Assembly (NCBI GenBank): GCA_023333565.1
Contig: JAJKFH010002749.1
Span: 248,001 to 312,000, forward strand
Reading direction: 5' to 3'
DNA from: Puffinus mauretanicus
Lineage: Eukaryota; Chordata; Aves; Procellariiformes; Procellariidae
DNA length: 64,000 bases
Shown in pieces: positions 61,206 to 64,000 of this stretch. The translations under genes were made by a program, and so were the position numbers. Every line of letters starts with the position of its first letter. Position 1 is the first letter of the stretch. The notes under the pieces were generated by a model that saw nothing but the letters and a program-made list of their open reading frames with translations, did no database searches and had not been told where the DNA came from.

Positions 61206-64000
61206 AACATGGCTCATATTGACTTTCACTTAGTGTTGTTAGTTCCTTAATTCCTTAGATCCCCCTTGCAGTTAGCCTTAGGCTCTGAGGTTATTGATCT
61301 GCCATCCTACCTGCTACCTACAGTGCCAAATATTGACACTGCACAGCTGAGACTCCACAGTCAAACCCGGGCGGCAAACACTAAGCAACATTCATACTGA
61401 GAAAAGACACCTTCGGAGGCAAGCGGTCGCTGAGGTCTGCCTCGGCACCCTCTCCAGGACACAGTATTTCTGCTGTCATCTGCAGCCAAGACCCTGACCC
61501 AAGCCTGCCTGGGAGGGCAGGGGTTTTCCCTGACAACATCAGTACCATCGCGGGTCATGAGGACGAGGGATCGGCCCAGAGTTTTCTCAGACACTCTCTC
61601 ATCTTTCCCATCACCATCTAGACAGATCTTCTCTAGCCCACAGGAATCAATGCTGTATTTTGCATAACTATAAGAGGAAATGAAGCAATGTCTTCAGATG
61701 AACATTGCAGAGCCAGCTCACCCATAATTTTCTGAGGACAAAACCTTAATCTGCATTCAATTACTTATTATCTCATGCTGGTGTTTTTTTTTTTTTTGTC
61801 ATTGTTGTTCAAGGAAAACAACAACGAAGAACAGTTAGAAGTCTTTTTCCAGAAAAACGAAAATTGGTTTCTTTTATTGCAAGTCAAAGGGGCCGAAATC
61901 CGTGATTTGGATTCTAGCCTGCCCAGAAACCGCAATTGCCTTATCATTGTGCTCAAAAAAACCAATTCATTGTGATAAAACTGTCTAAAATAATTATACT
62001 AAAGTTGTAATCAAGAGAAGAATTTTCCCACAGCTCTGCATTGTTCCTCAGAAACTGGCACGTGACCGGGACCATTACAAAGTCCTGGAGACACTGGCAG
62101 TAGAAGCGCCTGAAAGCGTAACACCAAACAAACAAGGTGTATTTATTTTCCTGAATGCTCTGTAAATACCAGAATATAAACTTTTTACACAGAGTCATCG
62201 GCACACCTTTGCCTCACTCCTACGTATGCCAGCTTGTCATTCACCTCTTCACAAGCTGGCAAGCCTCAAAAAGAGGGTGACCGGCCACCACTCGCAGAGG
62301 ACACCTGACAAGCCCCGGGGCTCTTCCTCCAGCCCCGTGAGCAACCCCAGCTCCCTTCCCACAGTAAAAGGAAGGTGTAGCCAAATGTCCCCCGCTCGGG
62401 GACCAAGCTGAAACGGAGGCCAGCCCTGAAAGCTAGGACCACGCGATCGCCGTGTGTGGTACATCTCCTTGGAAAAGGGACGTATCCTTCCTTAACTAGG
62501 AGTAAGGGACACGCCAGGCATGGACACTGCCCAGCTTGCCATGCCGGCACAGGGGTGCAGCATGGCAGGCAGGAGACTGTAGCACAGGAGTCTCTGCTTT
62601 CTGGCAGCACCGTCACCAGCAGAGCCTAGGGATTTCTGCCTGAAAAAGCTGGGAAGCAGCTACTGTAACAGAGCTGTGAGCTGCATTAGCTGCTCTTGGT
62701 TTTCCCGGCATCTGCTGCTGAGCAGCCACTGGGGAATCAGCCAACACAGGCAGAAATTCCCTTCTAGAAATAAATCACTGTAGTAACATGGCTGTACTAA
62801 AGCCAGAGCCAAGGAAGCAAAGTGGCAGAGAGAATAGGAAAACCATCTAAAGAATGATGTTTCTGAAGCTTGGGAGGTAAGTGCAAACTGTAGAGAGAAG
62901 TTTGAAGAGTTTCCTCCCGCTTCAGGTACACTGTAATTCATCTTCTAATTAATAATCAGACCAGTTCAGTTTGACTGATTCCAACATTACCTGAAAACAA
63001 ATACTCCTTTACACAAATTAATAGCACCGGCCAGTTAACAATTACATGTAGGCTGCCACTTCCTCCCTGGAAATGGAAGGAAAGAAACTGAAGATTGCGT
63101 GAAAACAGTAGTGGCACTTTCTATGCTACTTTAACGAAACAAAGAACGGTGCCCTTGAAGCTTTCTGCTGCTGTTCAGTATTCATTTCCGTGAGCTGGCT
63201 CTGTTCCTAAGCCTCCCTGCTTCTCTCGGGCGGGCAGACTAATCACAATGGATGGAGCAGTGCAGGCAGCGGCTCTGAACTCTGGAAGGATTGCTTAGTA
63301 CCAGCTGGGGAATTGGCTGATTTGCAGCAGCCTCGTATCAGGGAAAGCTAGTCTTGAGGGACGCTAATGAATGTGGTGGAGTCATCCCAGAATATTTTTA
63401 AGGAAATGGCTTGAAAATTTTATGTTTGTGCAAAGCAACTTGTTCCACTTCAAACATTGTTTTCATAAAGTTGTCATATTTGCAAAAATTAAACGAATTA
63501 TTATTTCTTACCCCCTCTGCCACAATATTTTGGAATTGACAGTGCATTGAAATACTATGCTTTCTCCCAGGCTCTGCATAACATGCTGCTCTGGGACAGG
63601 TTTTAAATTCACCGGACCTGTGATCATGGAACTCAAGCTCCGGTGCTTAAACTTTCAGGCTGCTTTTAATTTTTACATTCCCTATCACTGGAAAGCCAGC
63701 TGAGTAAAATACCTATGCTATATATACCACCAGAAAAAGGTTTGCATTCTAAGACCTCCAACTCTGAAAAAAAACCCCAATTATTCTCTGGCTAATTTCG
63801 TCCTTCCTGAAGTACCTATAACCTATAATGAGGGGCTGTCTGTCTAAAGCTCTGTAATGCAGAGGCCAGCTATCCAAATATGCAGACATGTTGCTGTAAG
63901 CAACCTGAAGCCCAAGACAAAAGCAGTTTTTGGAAAGTTGGAAACTTTTGATCTGTTGAAATGCGGTGGAGGCAAAGACCAAAGTTCTGTGCTATTCTCG

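Larger units (their letters stand above)
55577..64000 (-). other. PLPPR1: PLPPR1 5' intron, truncated by the window edge
   Basis: At least 8.4 kb of intron upstream of the 133-bp exon. The coding exon or exons for residues 1-84 (which in human include FECTDTFQVHIQGFFCQDGD) are not found on the - strand here. It contains a CR1 fragment (60927-61205) and short microsatellites. The gene is known to span hundreds of kilobases in mammals, so a large first intron is expected. Confidence 0.8.

Noticed and set aside
1..64000. CRISPR arrays, operons, ribosome binding sites and prophage
   Set aside because: The window is vertebrate nuclear DNA. No regularly spaced direct repeats or bacterial-style gene packing are present.
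1..64000. tRNA, rRNA, snRNA or microRNA genes, and endogenous retroviral genes
   Set aside because: No A/B-box plus cloverleaf, no rRNA-like blocks and no recognisable gag, pol or env reading were seen. A covariance-model scan and repeat masking would be needed to exclude small or decayed copies.

Overview
The window is vertebrate nuclear DNA, almost certainly from a bird. The gene structures are intron-rich with GT/AG junctions, promoters sit in CpG islands, polyadenylation signals follow the stops, and there are decayed CR1-type LINE fragments of the kind common in birds and other reptiles. The proteins read as bird-like orthologues of human chromosome 9q31 genes. In chicken I recall ALDOB lying on chromosome Z, so a Z-linked segment is likely, but that is inference.

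Layout. 1-2.4 kb: intergenic, with one perfect hairpin and a CR1 tail. 2.5-2.8 kb: CpG island, the probable promoter of PGAP4. 5.0-6.5 kb: PGAP4 (TMEM246), with the whole coding region in one exon, + strand. 6.5-15.6 kb: intergenic with few landmarks. 15.6-25.9 kb: ALDOB (aldolase B), + strand: a TATA-type promoter, a non-coding first exon, a 6.5-kb first intron holding a large CR1 fragment and a tandem duplication, then eight coding exons (364 aa). 27.5-29.25 kb: MRPL50, + strand, two exons and 158 aa, behind a CpG-island promoter. 29.3-34 kb: intergenic. 34-64 kb: PLPPR1 (LPPR1/PRG-3) on the - strand. Its last five coding exons are in the window; the exon or exons coding for the first 84 residues lie beyond 64 kb.

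The four genes are unrelated in function: GPI-anchor side-chain glycosylation in the Golgi, fructose and glycolytic metabolism in the cytosol, mitochondrial translation, and neurite or filopodia growth at the plasma membrane. They share only position. Their order and orientation match the human block PLPPR1-(BAAT)-MRPL50-(ZNF189)-ALDOB-PGAP4, read from the other side, except that neither BAAT nor ZNF189 is found here. No novel multi-gene system, CRISPR array, operon or functional RNA gene was seen. Most open frames outside these four genes look like chance frames.
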